Source: Onchidella celtica (Eukaryota > Mollusca > Gastropoda > Systellommatophora > Onchidiidae). Taken from it: 64,000 bases of DNA. The first letter of the stretch is position 1. Every line of letters starts with the position of its first letter. Below the pieces are notes generated by a model that was given only the letters and a program-made list of their open reading frames with translations, did no database searches and had not been told where the DNA came from. The position numbers were made by a program, and so were the translations under genes. The stretch covers positions 36,523,339 through 36,587,338 of the forward strand of contig OZ007582.1 of NCBI GenBank assembly GCA_963931925.1, read 5' to 3'. Below are positions 11,042 through 20,441 of the stretch, one piece after another.

Positions 11042-11280
11042 GGTTACGTATTGCTGGCCTATCACGAAAACTCACCAGTGTAAAGTATTGGATTTCACAG
11101 GTGATAATAATTTTTTTTATTTTAAAAAAAAACGTTTAACTTGAAATGCATTTCTTGCCATAGATGACATAAATCTATTTCATTTTCTTGATAAATTTGA
11201 AGCCTTCGAAGCTGAATATTTTCACTGCTCAACGGTAGTGGCATGTAGCAGGCTTGTGCCAATAGGCAACTGACGGCCCA

Positions 11281-11444
11281 TTGCACTCCTAAGCATGGGG
11301 GCTATCAAATAATAATTATTATAGAAAAAGAAATGCGCCAATAGGAAAATGTTATAATCCAGTACAAGTCACAATGGCATAAATGATAAGAAAAGAAACA
11401 GTTTTTTCTGAATATCTCAAAAGTGACAAAAATGACTTATGCCA
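11281..11444 (+). repeat. Dispersed repeat, inverted partner at 14473
   Basis: Contains GGGGGCTATCAAATAATAAT, CGCCAATAGGAAAATGTTAT and AAACAGTTTTTTCTGAATAT. The reverse complement of 14473-14636 aligns across the whole block at roughly 80 percent identity. Confidence 0.8.
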
Positions 11445-12216
11445 TTAGTGTTGAGTAATGACGATGTTTTAAGCTCGTTCCCAAAATTTTACTCAACAAG
11501 TTTTTTGTTCACATGAAATAAACATACTTATTTGAAAAATAAAACGTACATTCAATCAATAGAGAGAAATAAGATAAAATTCCCCCAACAGTTCATAGAA
11601 TACCTCAGATGTTCTTTGGTACGCTCGGCTTGCGATAGATTAAAACCATTCTGTGCCCATTATGTTTAGCTAAAAGCCTTCATCAAGCCAAAAACAAAGC
11701 TGTCGACATCACGACCTTAGTTCTTGTGTGTTCCAATTCCACTTTTTGCACAACTGAGAACTTCGTCGTTAAACATAATTTGCGGCTTCAGAACTACGAC
11801 AAAAGTTAGAATAAATCGGAACTGTGAGACAGCTTGATAAGTGCCACAACGCATTTTAAACAAGTGTCAAAGTGCGCATTTGTTATATCTCTTCTGCGTA
11901 CTAAAAGATCTCCAGTTTTTTTTTCAGAAAATAGAGATAGAACAAACAAAACTAAAGTCCACCTATTTTTACACATATTTTGCCCATGTTAAATTTTTGT
12001 GTTGCTGTTAAAGATAAAGAGATCATTCATAGTTTATTTCTTCCTGTAAAACACCTAGAATGTACTCAACTCCTTTAAAACTAAAGTGTTGTAGAGAGAA
12101 TTGAATAAAGATTAAAGAAAACTAGAACTGCAAAGGTTCAGAGTAAAAATACAGGTTCTACTCCATCGACACACAGAGACTATGGTGTGCTCGAGCCTCA
12201 AGCGTCCGTACACTCT

Positions 12217-12610
12217 AACCTAGTGTTTCTCAACCGTCTTTAGACCCACGCCCCACTTCAATATTCATAATAAAAAAAACAATACGTGTGCTATAAAGGA
12301 TGGCATTTATATAGCGCATATCCATTGCCATTAGAAATGCTCTACGCGCTTTACAGAAGCTCTCTCACTTGCTCTTTCTTTCTCTCACCCTCTCTCTCTC
12401 TCACTCTCTCTACCTCTCTCTATCTCTCTCTATCTCAGAGCTATGAGCGAACAAAGTTAGTTTGTGCATAAGCATTAAAGTCGTATTCTGTGAAGGTCGA
12501 TGTTTCAAGCCGAGCTAAATAAGGAAACCATCACCACGACATGATCAAGCCACAGTTTATCTATACACTTAAGTTAAAATACACGATGAAATTAAGATTT
12601 ATCGGCTCCT
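12217..12610 (+). mobile_element. hAT-like remnant interrupted by a reversed SINE-like tail
   Basis: Starts with CTAGTGTTTCTCAACC, the kind of end seen in hAT MITEs. It aligns with 54452-54690 (GTGTTTCTCAAGCC, CCACTTCAAT, AAAGTTAGT, CACAGTTTATCT, TAAGTTAAAATAC, GAAATTAAGATTT in order). The 54-kb copy lacks the 12280-12440 stretch, which here contains a reversed GCGCTATATAAATG-type tail plus a CT microsatellite, so that part looks like a later insertion. Confidence 0.65.
12292..12440 (-). mobile_element. SINE-like tail plus CT/GA microsatellite, reversed
   Basis: On the minus strand it reads GA-rich repeat, then TGTAAAGCGCGTAGAGCATT, then ATGCGCTATATAAATGCCAT. The same arrangement (GA repeat, GTAAAGCGCCTAGAGCAAAC, GGCGCTATATAAATGATCGC) is at 17225-17411 on the plus strand. 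Confidence 0.7.
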
Positions 12611-14472
12611 GCGCGCTTAGGCAAAAATGTGAAAAGGTTCATTTGATGTCCGAGATAGTTTTCTGTTCTTTCTGTAAATAAACGGTGGAAAAGGAAAAAA
12701 AAGGTACAATGTCCTGCCATCATGTCACGTAGCTACGTCACGAGCGATAAACGTCCCAAAAACATGTCAATCAGTGTCTGGACTATAAATGTCGCCCGTC
12801 TCAAGGTCTATTGCATCTGTCTCCGCTCCTGCGTCTGTCACTTGGAGAGAAAACCAGATTCATAGCTCATTTTTTGTACAGAAATTTACGAACGCGTTTT
12901 ATTTTTGCGAGGGGGAAGGGGGGGGGGGCAGGTGTGCATTACAATATGTGAAAATAAAACTGTCACTTGCCAGTTCCTGACGGTAATTACATGTAATTAT
13001 GTTTTTTTATATCCCATCAACGTGTAGGATTGACACGATGTCTGTGGATTAACATTATGTATAATTAGTTGTCCCATGTCCGTGATAATAATGACAGCCG
13101 TAATAACTGTATAATAGTAATGATCATAATGATTATTAATGAAAATTATGATAAGGAAAAGTACTGGCCCGTCCCTGGCTGGAAACAAGACAGGGTCCAC
13201 GGGGCATCTCAAGATGTCGTACTTTAGAGGTTCCCAATAGGGAGTCAATGTACATACGCCCAGGGGGGAAATTTCGCCAAATCTCGGGGATTTGGGAGGG
13301 GGGGGGGGTAGGAAGCTTTACCTCACGACATTGTCTTTCGATGCGACCCCGGAAAGTTGGATGTCACTGAAAAACTCAATGTCGTGATGTCACCATCCAA
13401 CCAATCGGCAGATGAAAATCGGCCAGTGATCTCTCCTGGATTTTGACAGCGCTTTGCCAACTGTGTCATCTTAGGATTAAAGAATTGTGGCAATTTTAAT
13501 TTTCTTCTGTTTTGTTTTTTCACCTGGCAATCAAGTTTAAGATATTTGAGTAGAGCAATATTGATGGCAGGTCAATAGATCGACATGTTACTGTCATGGA
13601 GCCAGAGGGGAACATGTAAGCACCTGAAACTTCGTGATCATTCCATCAAGAATTATGAAAATTGGTGTACTGCTTCAGTTTTTTGATGATGACTGTCACC
13701 TTTCGCCTTCACCTAGGCCATGTCCATCCACTGCAGGATGTAGCCCTCGGACAATGACTTCCATTCCTTTCTGTCTGATGTTTTTCTCATCCATGTTGTC
13801 CCCCCCCCCCCACCCCCCGTCTCTCTTTTTAATACCAAGATTTGAAGTCGTCACCAGGTTTTCCAACCTATTGTGGCTCTAGGTTTTACGGCCTATCTTT
13901 CATCATTGTCTGGATTTGGCCTGCTATCGTCGCCCTTCCACGATGGCTTACATGGATAAAACTGGATAAAATTCATAAAATTTTACATGTTTCATTCACC
14001 TTTTTTTTTTTACCACAACATAAGAGACATATTTTCGACCAGTAGAGTCGAAAAGTGTGACCGGAACTTGATTTCTGCTCCTCTCTAATGTGTAAACATT
14101 GCCGGCCGGAAGTCAATTTTATCACATCTGTGTATTCGGCAAAGAATTGTGGTACAATGCACAATGATCTATTAGTCTTTGTATCGAATCCAAGTGTTGT
14201 TATTAATGTGACCTGAATGTAGATATACAACTGAGCTTGGTGCAAGGAAACTTAGCAAAATTTATTTTGCTCAGGTCGTCTAGAATTGACAAAAGACCAG
14301 GCCGCTACGCCTGGTATGCGGAAAGACTTGTCAGATACATTCAAGGCGTGCCCAGCTGTGACGCAAATGCCTGGGATTTATGAAGCGGCTCTGTCTTTTT
14401 TTTAGGCATTATTTTGCAGCATGGAATGGCGGATGGGAAAATCATAATATCGACACTGCTCTGGGCTAATGA

Positions 14473-14636
14473 CAGAAGACATTTTTGACACTTTTGAGAT
14501 ATTCAGAAAAAAACTGTTTCTTTTCCTGCCATTTGGTGACTGATGTCATTATGATTCTATTGGATTATGACATGTTCCTATTGGCACGTTTCTTTCTTCT
14601 ATAATATAATCTGATAGCCCTCACGCTCAGCAGTGC
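14473..14636 (-). repeat. Dispersed repeat, inverted copy of 11281-11444
   Basis: Reverse complement carries GAGGGCTATCAGATTATATT, GTGCCAATAGGAACATGTCA and AAACAGTTTTTTTCTGAATA, matching 11281-11444 in order. The pair could form a long inverted repeat with 3 kb between the arms. Confidence 0.8.
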
Positions 14637-15256
14637 AGTGAACCGTCTTTTGACTTTTGACATTAAGTCTGACATCTGCAATTATCATAGGGTATTGACG
14701 ATATTATTTTCTGTTGAGTGTTTCGCTTGTGCCGATCAAATCAATGCAGCCACGTTGCTTTCAAAATGTCTTCCTCTCGCCCTCTCCTCCAACTTCCCCT
14801 TCCTCTCTCTCCCCACTTCCAGCGTACACCATGAACTGTTCGCAAACAGATAATAATTTATAGTCGTAAATGAATACCAGCTCTTGTTGTGGGTTTTACC
14901 CGTGCTTAATGTCCCCCTCTGAAATGAGATCCTTCTACCCCCAACCCCCTTCCCGAAGTTCTTGCGGTGTATTACCTTTACGCAAACAGATGATAAATTA
15001 TATTCCTCAAAGCAAAATGCCAGTTTATTGTGTGTTTTATCCAAATGTAATGAAAAAATAATACCACGCTCAGGTTGGGCTGTCACTACTGAATGAAGCT
15101 TCCGTAATTAATACAAAGACCCAATGTTCTGTGTGAGTGTGTATGAGTGTTTGTTTATTTGTGCGTGTGTTTTGTTTATTACTTGAATATCAATATTGCA
15201 CTCATCATTGTTTACACCCCAGCCAATGCCGTTGCTTAGCGACAACAAACGCTGCA

Positions 15257-15352
15257 ATGGCGTCGATCTTCGTTGGAGATCTTGCAAGTGACGTCACGGA
15301 AGCTGACCTACATCAGAAATTCTCATCTATCGGAACGGTTGTGTCCGTGAAG
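15257..15352 (+). CDS. PABPC-like: PABP-like, exon encoding start and first half of RRM1
   Basis: The first ATG of MASIFVGDLASDVTEADLHQ is at 15257; standard PABPs have the very similar short N-terminus leading into RNP2. Upstream in-frame sequence is low-complexity intergenic, so this start is preferred. The exon ends at GTCCGTGAAG with donor GTAAAG at 15353, phase 0. Confidence 0.88.
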
Positions 15353-15692
15353 GTAAAGAACATTGTCACTTCTTTCGACCTTCTTCTCAATAATTCAATA
15401 ATGCATTGTTTAAGCAGTGTCTGACGCGGGACCTAACAATGTAAGTCTTGAAAACTGCGAGAAAAGGTTGATATGTTGTACCAGGACTGTATTTGTGCAT
15501 TGAATCTGTTTGAAACAATTAATGGATTTTTCATACTCAATATCTGTGATTTTTTGACATACTACAGATGAACGTTTTCAACATTTAGTCTCACACAAAA
15601 GTAATCAGAACCCCCAAAATCATTATTTTTCTCCGCTTCTGTCATTCTCTGCCCCCCCCCCCTCCCTTCTTCCTTTTTTCTCATATTCTTTC

Positions 15693-16040
15693 TTTCTTTC
15701 TGGATGGATGGATGAATGGATGGATGAATGGATGGATGAATGGATGGATGAATGGATGGATGAATGGATGGATGAATGGATGGATGAATGGATGGATGAA
15801 TGGATGGATGAATGGATGGATCAATGGATGGGTGGGTGGATGGATGGATGGATGGATGGTTGGATGGATGGATGGGTGGATGGGTGGATGGGTGGATGGA
15901 TGGGTGGATGAGTGGGTGGGTAAATGGATGGATGAGTGGATGGATGGATGGATGAGTGGGTGGATGGATGGATGGACGAACGGGCTAAAAGTCGGTCGGA
16001 CAGACCGATGGATGGATTGATCGATGAGTGGATTGGTGGA
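15693..16040 (+). repeat. GATG-based microsatellite (12-bp GGATGGATGAAT core)
   Basis: About 350 bp of GGATGGATGAAT units, then GGATGGGT variants, in the first intron of the PABP-like gene. It produces spurious Trp/Met/Asp-rich frames. Confidence 0.97.
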
Positions 16041-16287
16041 TGAGATAGATGAGATAGAGGCATAAACTGAAAACTGAAATAGCTAGACAGACACCGGTAC
16101 AGAATGATAGAAATACGGACTGTCACATGAATTAATCAACTGATGGATGCATGGTTGGATAGACAGAGTAAATAAGAGACGGTTGCGACTGAATGCACTG
16201 AAAGACAACTTCAGTTACCAATAATCCAATCGGTATACAAGATTTCCCCACACATATCGATCGTTGTTGGATGTTTTCTCTCTCCAG

Positions 16288-16357
16288 GTGTGCAGAGACA
16301 GTGAAAGTGGAACATCACTGGGATATGGCTATGTTGCGTATCAGGACTCCGAAGACG
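16288..16357 (+). CDS. PABPC-like: PABP-like, exon encoding RRM1 RNP1
   Basis: Acceptor TCTCTCTCCAG. The exon reads VCRDSESGTSLGYGYVAYQD and so on; the conserved RNP1 aromatic positions are present as Y-G-Y-V-A-Y. It ends one base into a codon at GAAGACG followed by GTAAAA. Confidence 0.87.
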
Positions 16358-16540
16358 GTAAAACTGAACATGTTCCGGTCATTTTAGAGCCAACAGCGGC
16401 ACTTAGAGAGTCGTAGCAGATTAATAGTTTACAAAGTGTTCTCCATTCTGGTCTGATCAATATTAATAAAAAAAGAAAAACAACAACAGACAGTAGGACT
16501 CGAAAGTTACTTTGGGATTTTAAAATGCAGCACAAAAGAG

Positions 16541-16600
16541 AGAGAGAGAGAGAGAGGGTGTGTGTGAGGGAGCGAGAGAGAGAGAAAGAGAGAAGGAGGA
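16541..16600 (+). repeat. GA/GT microsatellite
   Basis: GAGAGAGAGAGAGAGAGAGG followed by TGTGTGTGAG and more GAGA, in the second intron. Confidence 0.9.
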
Positions 16601-16868
16601 GGGAGTGGGTATCTTGCAAAGCCTCACTTTCACAGCACATAAATAATTACATAAATGAATAGATAAGTAGATAAATAAATTAATAAATACTTTTTTGAAA
16701 AATGAGTCATGAACATACAGTATTTTAAAAAAAATTATTAATTAATATTTTGTTATAGGGGGGAGGAGGGGGGGGGGCTGAGGGTCTCATAATTATGGTG
16801 ACCGCAGCTTTAAAAGGGGTCACGAGTCCCCCCCCCCCCCAAAATAAAGATAAATAGGCCCTGAATTA

Positions 16869-16916
16869 ACACACACACGCACTCACTAACACACACACAC
16901 ACACACACACACACAG
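16869..16916. repeat. AC microsatellite
   Basis: ACACACACGCACTCACTAAC then an uninterrupted run of AC dinucleotides, in the second intron. Confidence 0.95.
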
Positions 16917-17224
16917 CCACTTCTTCTTCTTCTTTCGTTTTTCCGCCATAAATCTGGGAAATCCCATTTTCAGGATGTACCAAGTGAGGAACTGATACGC
17001 TGGGCTACATTGTTATGGGGAATCATGTTGAATTGAAATTAAAATTTATAGATTAAAATTGATCCCTATCACAACCCTCATCCCCCCCCCCCCCCTCACA
17101 ATATCACCAACAAAAATTTATAATTCATTATCAAATAAATATTAATTTATATTCACATACTATTATAATACTTTAGAATACAAGTTGTGAGTTGTGAACT
17201 GCGCCTAACAGGCTGCCTTACAAT

Positions 17225-17411
17225 TTGCTCTGAGACAGAGAGAGGTAGAGAGAGTGAGAGAGAGAGAGAGAGAGAGGGTGAGAGAAATAAAGAGAGAGTG
17301 AGAGAGATGCAAATCGAGAGAACGAGACTTTCTGTAAAGCGCCTAGAGCAAACTCGTTTGGATTGGGCGCTATATAAATGATCGCCATTATTATTATTAC
17401 TATTATTATTT
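17225..17411 (+). mobile_element. SINE-like tail plus GA microsatellite
   Basis: GA repeat, then GTAAAGCGCCTAGAGCAAAC, GGCGCTATATAAATGATCGC and an ATT-repeat end. The same arrangement is reversed at 12292-12440. Such GCGCTATATAAAT plus ATT tails are widespread 3' ends of animal SINEs. It ends less than 50 bp before the exon at 17459. Confidence 0.7.
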
Positions 17412-17458
17412 ATTGTCATTTTTCTCTTCGTTTGTTTTTTTGTTTACGTTACGATCAG

Positions 17459-17649
17459 CGGCGATGGCGGTGGAAAAGTTCAACTTTGACCTCATGCATA
17501 ATCAGAGCATCTGTGTAAGGATGGCTGACAAGGCCAACTTGTGTCATCTCGTGCAGGGCAATGTGTTTGTGAAAAACTTGGACCGGAGCGTGGATTCCGG
17601 CATGCTCTACAAGGCTTTCTCTTCCTTCGGAAACATCTTGTCCTGCAAG
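17459..17649 (+). CDS. PABPC-like: PABP-like, end of RRM1 and first half of RRM2
   Basis: Begins after ACGATCAG with CG completing the Ala codon, reading [20 protein letters not shown] (the DAERALDTMNFDVI region of PABP), then [20 protein letters not shown] and [11 protein letters not shown], matching PABP RRM2. The RRM1-RRM2 linker is diverged: the usual basic SQRDPSLRKSG-type stretch is replaced by [13 protein letters not shown]. Donor GTCAGT at 17650. Confidence 0.88.
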
Positions 17650-17724
17650 GTCAGTCGGGGGGCAAATCGAGCTGTGTTTTGCTATTATTGTTGTATGGGC
17701 CGGATCGGATTAAGATCTATAGAG

Positions 17725-18151
17725 GCCCTAAGCCAGGGGTGCTCAACCAGACGATCGCGATCTACAGGTCGATCTTCAAGTGCTTGGCAGTCGATCATGG
17801 GATGAATGTAGCACACCCGTGAGGTATATATATATTTTATTTGTCTTTGTATTTGGCGGGTTGTTTTTCTTGGATGTGGCGGGTTTGTGTTAGTTTTTTC
17901 TTCTTTTGTCCTTGTGAATGTGGCGGATTGAAAATAAAACATGTGGCAGGACTGCAAAAGTTTACCCGGCAACACTGAAACTGCCATTATGGGTGCGAGA
18001 TAATCGACATTTACCGGTATCGACTAATTTCGAGTAGATCAGAGGCCAATCTTGTTTCAGGGCTTCGCCAGACTGGTAGATTTCCAAAGGCTGGGAAATG
18101 TAAAAGTAGATCCTATGTCACAAAAGGTTGAGCACCCCAGCCTGCCCCAAG
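17725..18151. mobile_element. hAT-like MITE in a PABP intron
   Basis: Left end CCAGGGGTGCTCAACC and right end GGTTGAGCACCCCAG are inverted repeats of hAT type. Flanking octamers GCCCTAAG (17725-17732) and GCCCCAAG (18144-18151) differ by one base, as expected of an aged 8-bp target duplication. The start continues into GATCGCGATCTACAGGTCGA, a motif familiar in hAT elements. Confidence 0.78.
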
Positions 18152-18258
18152 CACTTAAAAGATTTTGGTGTCCCCATATACTGGATAGGTAATTCAAAAT
18201 ATAAACAAAAATGCATTGATAGATTTAAGTACAAAAAAGCGAGTCATATTTTATACTA

Positions 18259-18458
18259 NNNNNNNNNNNNNNNNNNNNNNNNNNNNNNNNNNNNNNNNNN
18301 NNNNNNNNNNNNNNNNNNNNNNNNNNNNNNNNNNNNNNNNNNNNNNNNNNNNNNNNNNNNNNNNNNNNNNNNNNNNNNNNNNNNNNNNNNNNNNNNNNNN
18401 NNNNNNNNNNNNNNNNNNNNNNNNNNNNNNNNNNNNNNNNNNNNNNNNNNNNNNNNNN
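18259..18458. other. 200-N assembly gap
   Basis: Exactly 200 ambiguous bases, so probably a placeholder of unknown true length. It falls where PABP exons for the second half of RRM2 and first half of RRM3 (about 100 residues) are expected. Confidence 0.99.
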
Positions 18459-18625
18459 CCTTTTGTTGATGGCTTTTTGTATACGTGAATGATGGGGGGG
18501 GGGGTGCACGGAGGAGAGGGGGGCTCAGATTATGATCAAAGTTTTGAAATTGGCTAAGAAACAAAAACAAGAACAAACAAAAATAGTATTGCAAACTCCT
18601 AAGTACTGAAACTCTATTGTCCTAG

Positions 18626-19580
18626 GCTATCGAAATGTTGAACGGCAAAGACGTGGACGGCCGGATTCTGTTTGCCGGGCCGGCTATGAAGAAGGCAGGG
18701 AGGAAACATCAAGCCCTGCAGCTTTCGCAACAGCAGCAACAACATCAGCTGCAGCAACAACAACAACAACAATTACAACAACAACAACAGCAACACGAAG
18801 CCGAGGAAATTACCATCGAAGAGAGTATCATTGTGGAGCAACAAAGCTGCCGGCAACACCAACCACCACCGCATTATCAGCAGCATCAACAACAGCAACA
18901 GAATGACGAAACCCAAAAGTGTCCAGCTTTTCCCGGCCATGCCCCTTCCTACACGTCACCAGCAACACCACATGAACCAACATCACCAATCACATCTGCA
19001 GTCGAACGGTTCCCAAACCTCGCCAGGAGGTGTCCAATTCCCCAGCATAACCAACACCCACGCCCAGAATTCGGAGACCAATCGGATCTGCCAATTGCCC
19101 CAAATTCGTCCAAACTTGCAGAATTATCTCCAACAGCCGCAACAGCAAGTCCAAGAACCACCTCAGCAACAGCAACAACAACAGCATCAGTCCCACCACA
19201 ATCACCATCATCAACCTGCACATCATCCTCATCCTCCATCTCGACATCATCATCATAATCACCATCATCAACAACAACAACAACAACAAAATCTTGTCAC
19301 TCCGGAAGAACAAAAAGAACACCAGGAAGAGACCCAGAAAGACCACGAACAACAACAACGGATTCAGCAGCAACTGGAACAACAACAAACACAACTGCAG
19401 CCGCTCCAGCCACCATCACAACAGCAGCATCTTCCTACTACTACTACTACCATCAGCGGCACAGCAGCGACCACCGTGCCCCAGGGAGTCAACTTGTACG
19501 TGAAACATCTTGATGATGATGTGGATGACACCATTCTGAAGGGAATGTTCTCCAAATTTGGAGAAGTCATCAGTGCTAAG
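18626..19580 (+). CDS. PABPC-like: PABP-like, RRM3 end, Gln/His-rich insert, RRM4 start (frame change inside)
   Basis: Acceptor TTGTCCTAG. The 5' end reads AIEMLNGKDVDGRILFAGPA, the last strand of RRM3, then long CAG/CAA-encoded Gln runs. The 3' end reads QGVNLYVKHLDDDVDDTILK and FSKFGEVISAK of RRM4 before donor GTATTT. The two ends are in different frames: exon length is 955, and the frame of the start runs to a TAA at 19256 while the frame of the end is open from at least 18831. A one-base excess (or two-base loss) between about 18831 and 19258 is required; the change of amino-acid character suggests about 18900-18930. Between lies Gln-, His- and Ser/Thr/Pro-rich low-complexity sequence. 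Standard PABPs have only a short RRM3-RRM4 linker. Confidence 0.82.
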
Positions 19581-19616
19581 GTATTTGGTCTGTGCACTAA
19601 AGTGAAGTGACTGGTG

Positions 19617-20395
19617 GGTTTTTCTGGTAGGGCATCCAGCTGCCCTGTGAGTGATTGTTGGGTGTTTCTGGTAGGGCATCCATCTGTCCTGTGAGTGATT
19701 GGTGGGTGTTTCTGGTAGGGCATCCGTTTGTCCTGTGAGTGATTGGTGTGTGTTTCTGGTAGGGCATCCATCTGTCCTGTGAGTGATTGGTATGTGTTTT
19801 TGGTAGGGCATCCATTTGTCCTGTGAGTGATTGGTGGGTGTTTCTGATAGGGCATCCATTTGTCCTGTGAGTGATTGGTGTGTGTTTCTGGTAGAGCATC
19901 CATTTGTCCTGTGAGTGACTGGTGTGTGTTTCTGGTAGGGCATCCATCTGTCCTGTGACTGACTGGTGGCTGGGTGTTTCTGGTAGGGCATCCATTTATC
20001 CTGTGAGTGATTCGTGGGTGTTTCTGGTAGAGCATCCATCTGTCCTGTGAGTGATTGGTGGGTGTTTCTGGTAGGGCATCCATCTGTCCTTTGAGTGATT
20101 GGTGGCTGGGTGTTATTGGTAGGGCATCCATCTCTCCTGTGAGTGATTGGTGGCTGGGTGTTTCTGGTAGGGCATCTATCTGTCCTGTGAGTGATTGGTG
20201 GGTGTTTCTGGTAGGGCATCCATCTGTTCTGTGAGTGATTGGTGTGTGTTTCTGGTAGGGCATCCATCTGTCCTGTGAGTGATTGGTGGATGGGTGTTTG
20301 TGGTAGGACATCCATCTGTCCTGTGAGTGATTGGTGGGTGGGTGTTTCTGGTAGTGCATCCATCTGTCCTATGTTGGATTGGTGGACAGGTGTTT
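19617..20395 (+). repeat. 44-48-bp minisatellite, about 17 copies, in a PABP intron
   Basis: Unit approximately GTTTCTGGTAGGGCATCCAT, CTGTCCTGTGAGTGATTGGT, GGGT. Period is mostly 44 with 48-bp variants carrying an extra GGCT. The array fills nearly the whole intron 19581-20441. All three reverse frames stay open for about 300 codons with a repetitive DALPETHTNHSQ-type peptide; not credible as a gene. Confidence 0.95.
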
Positions 20396-20441
20396 CGAAG
20401 ATAATTTCTATTTGTAACTCTCTTTCCCCTTTTTTCCTAAG

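Larger units (their letters stand above)
9897..15256. other. Intergenic region upstream of the PABP-like gene
   Basis: No gene assigned. Contents: TTG/TTC microsatellite 10145-10240, a compositionally distinct block 10386-10630, dispersed repeats 10842-11041, 11281-11444, 12217-12610 and 14473-14636 (listed separately), and pyrimidine-rich stretches at 12357-12440 and 13800-13820. Translations of the 10386-10630 block show no family I recognise. Confidence 0.5.

Noticed and set aside
15708-16126. Plus and minus open frames of about 65-100 codons rich in Trp/Met/Asp or Pro/Ser/His
   Set aside because: Pure translation of the GATG microsatellite in the PABP first intron.
19364-20363. Minus-strand open frames of 315 and 331 codons
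   Set aside because: They lie entirely on the 44-bp minisatellite; the same repetitive peptide appears in all three frames because 44 is not divisible by 3.
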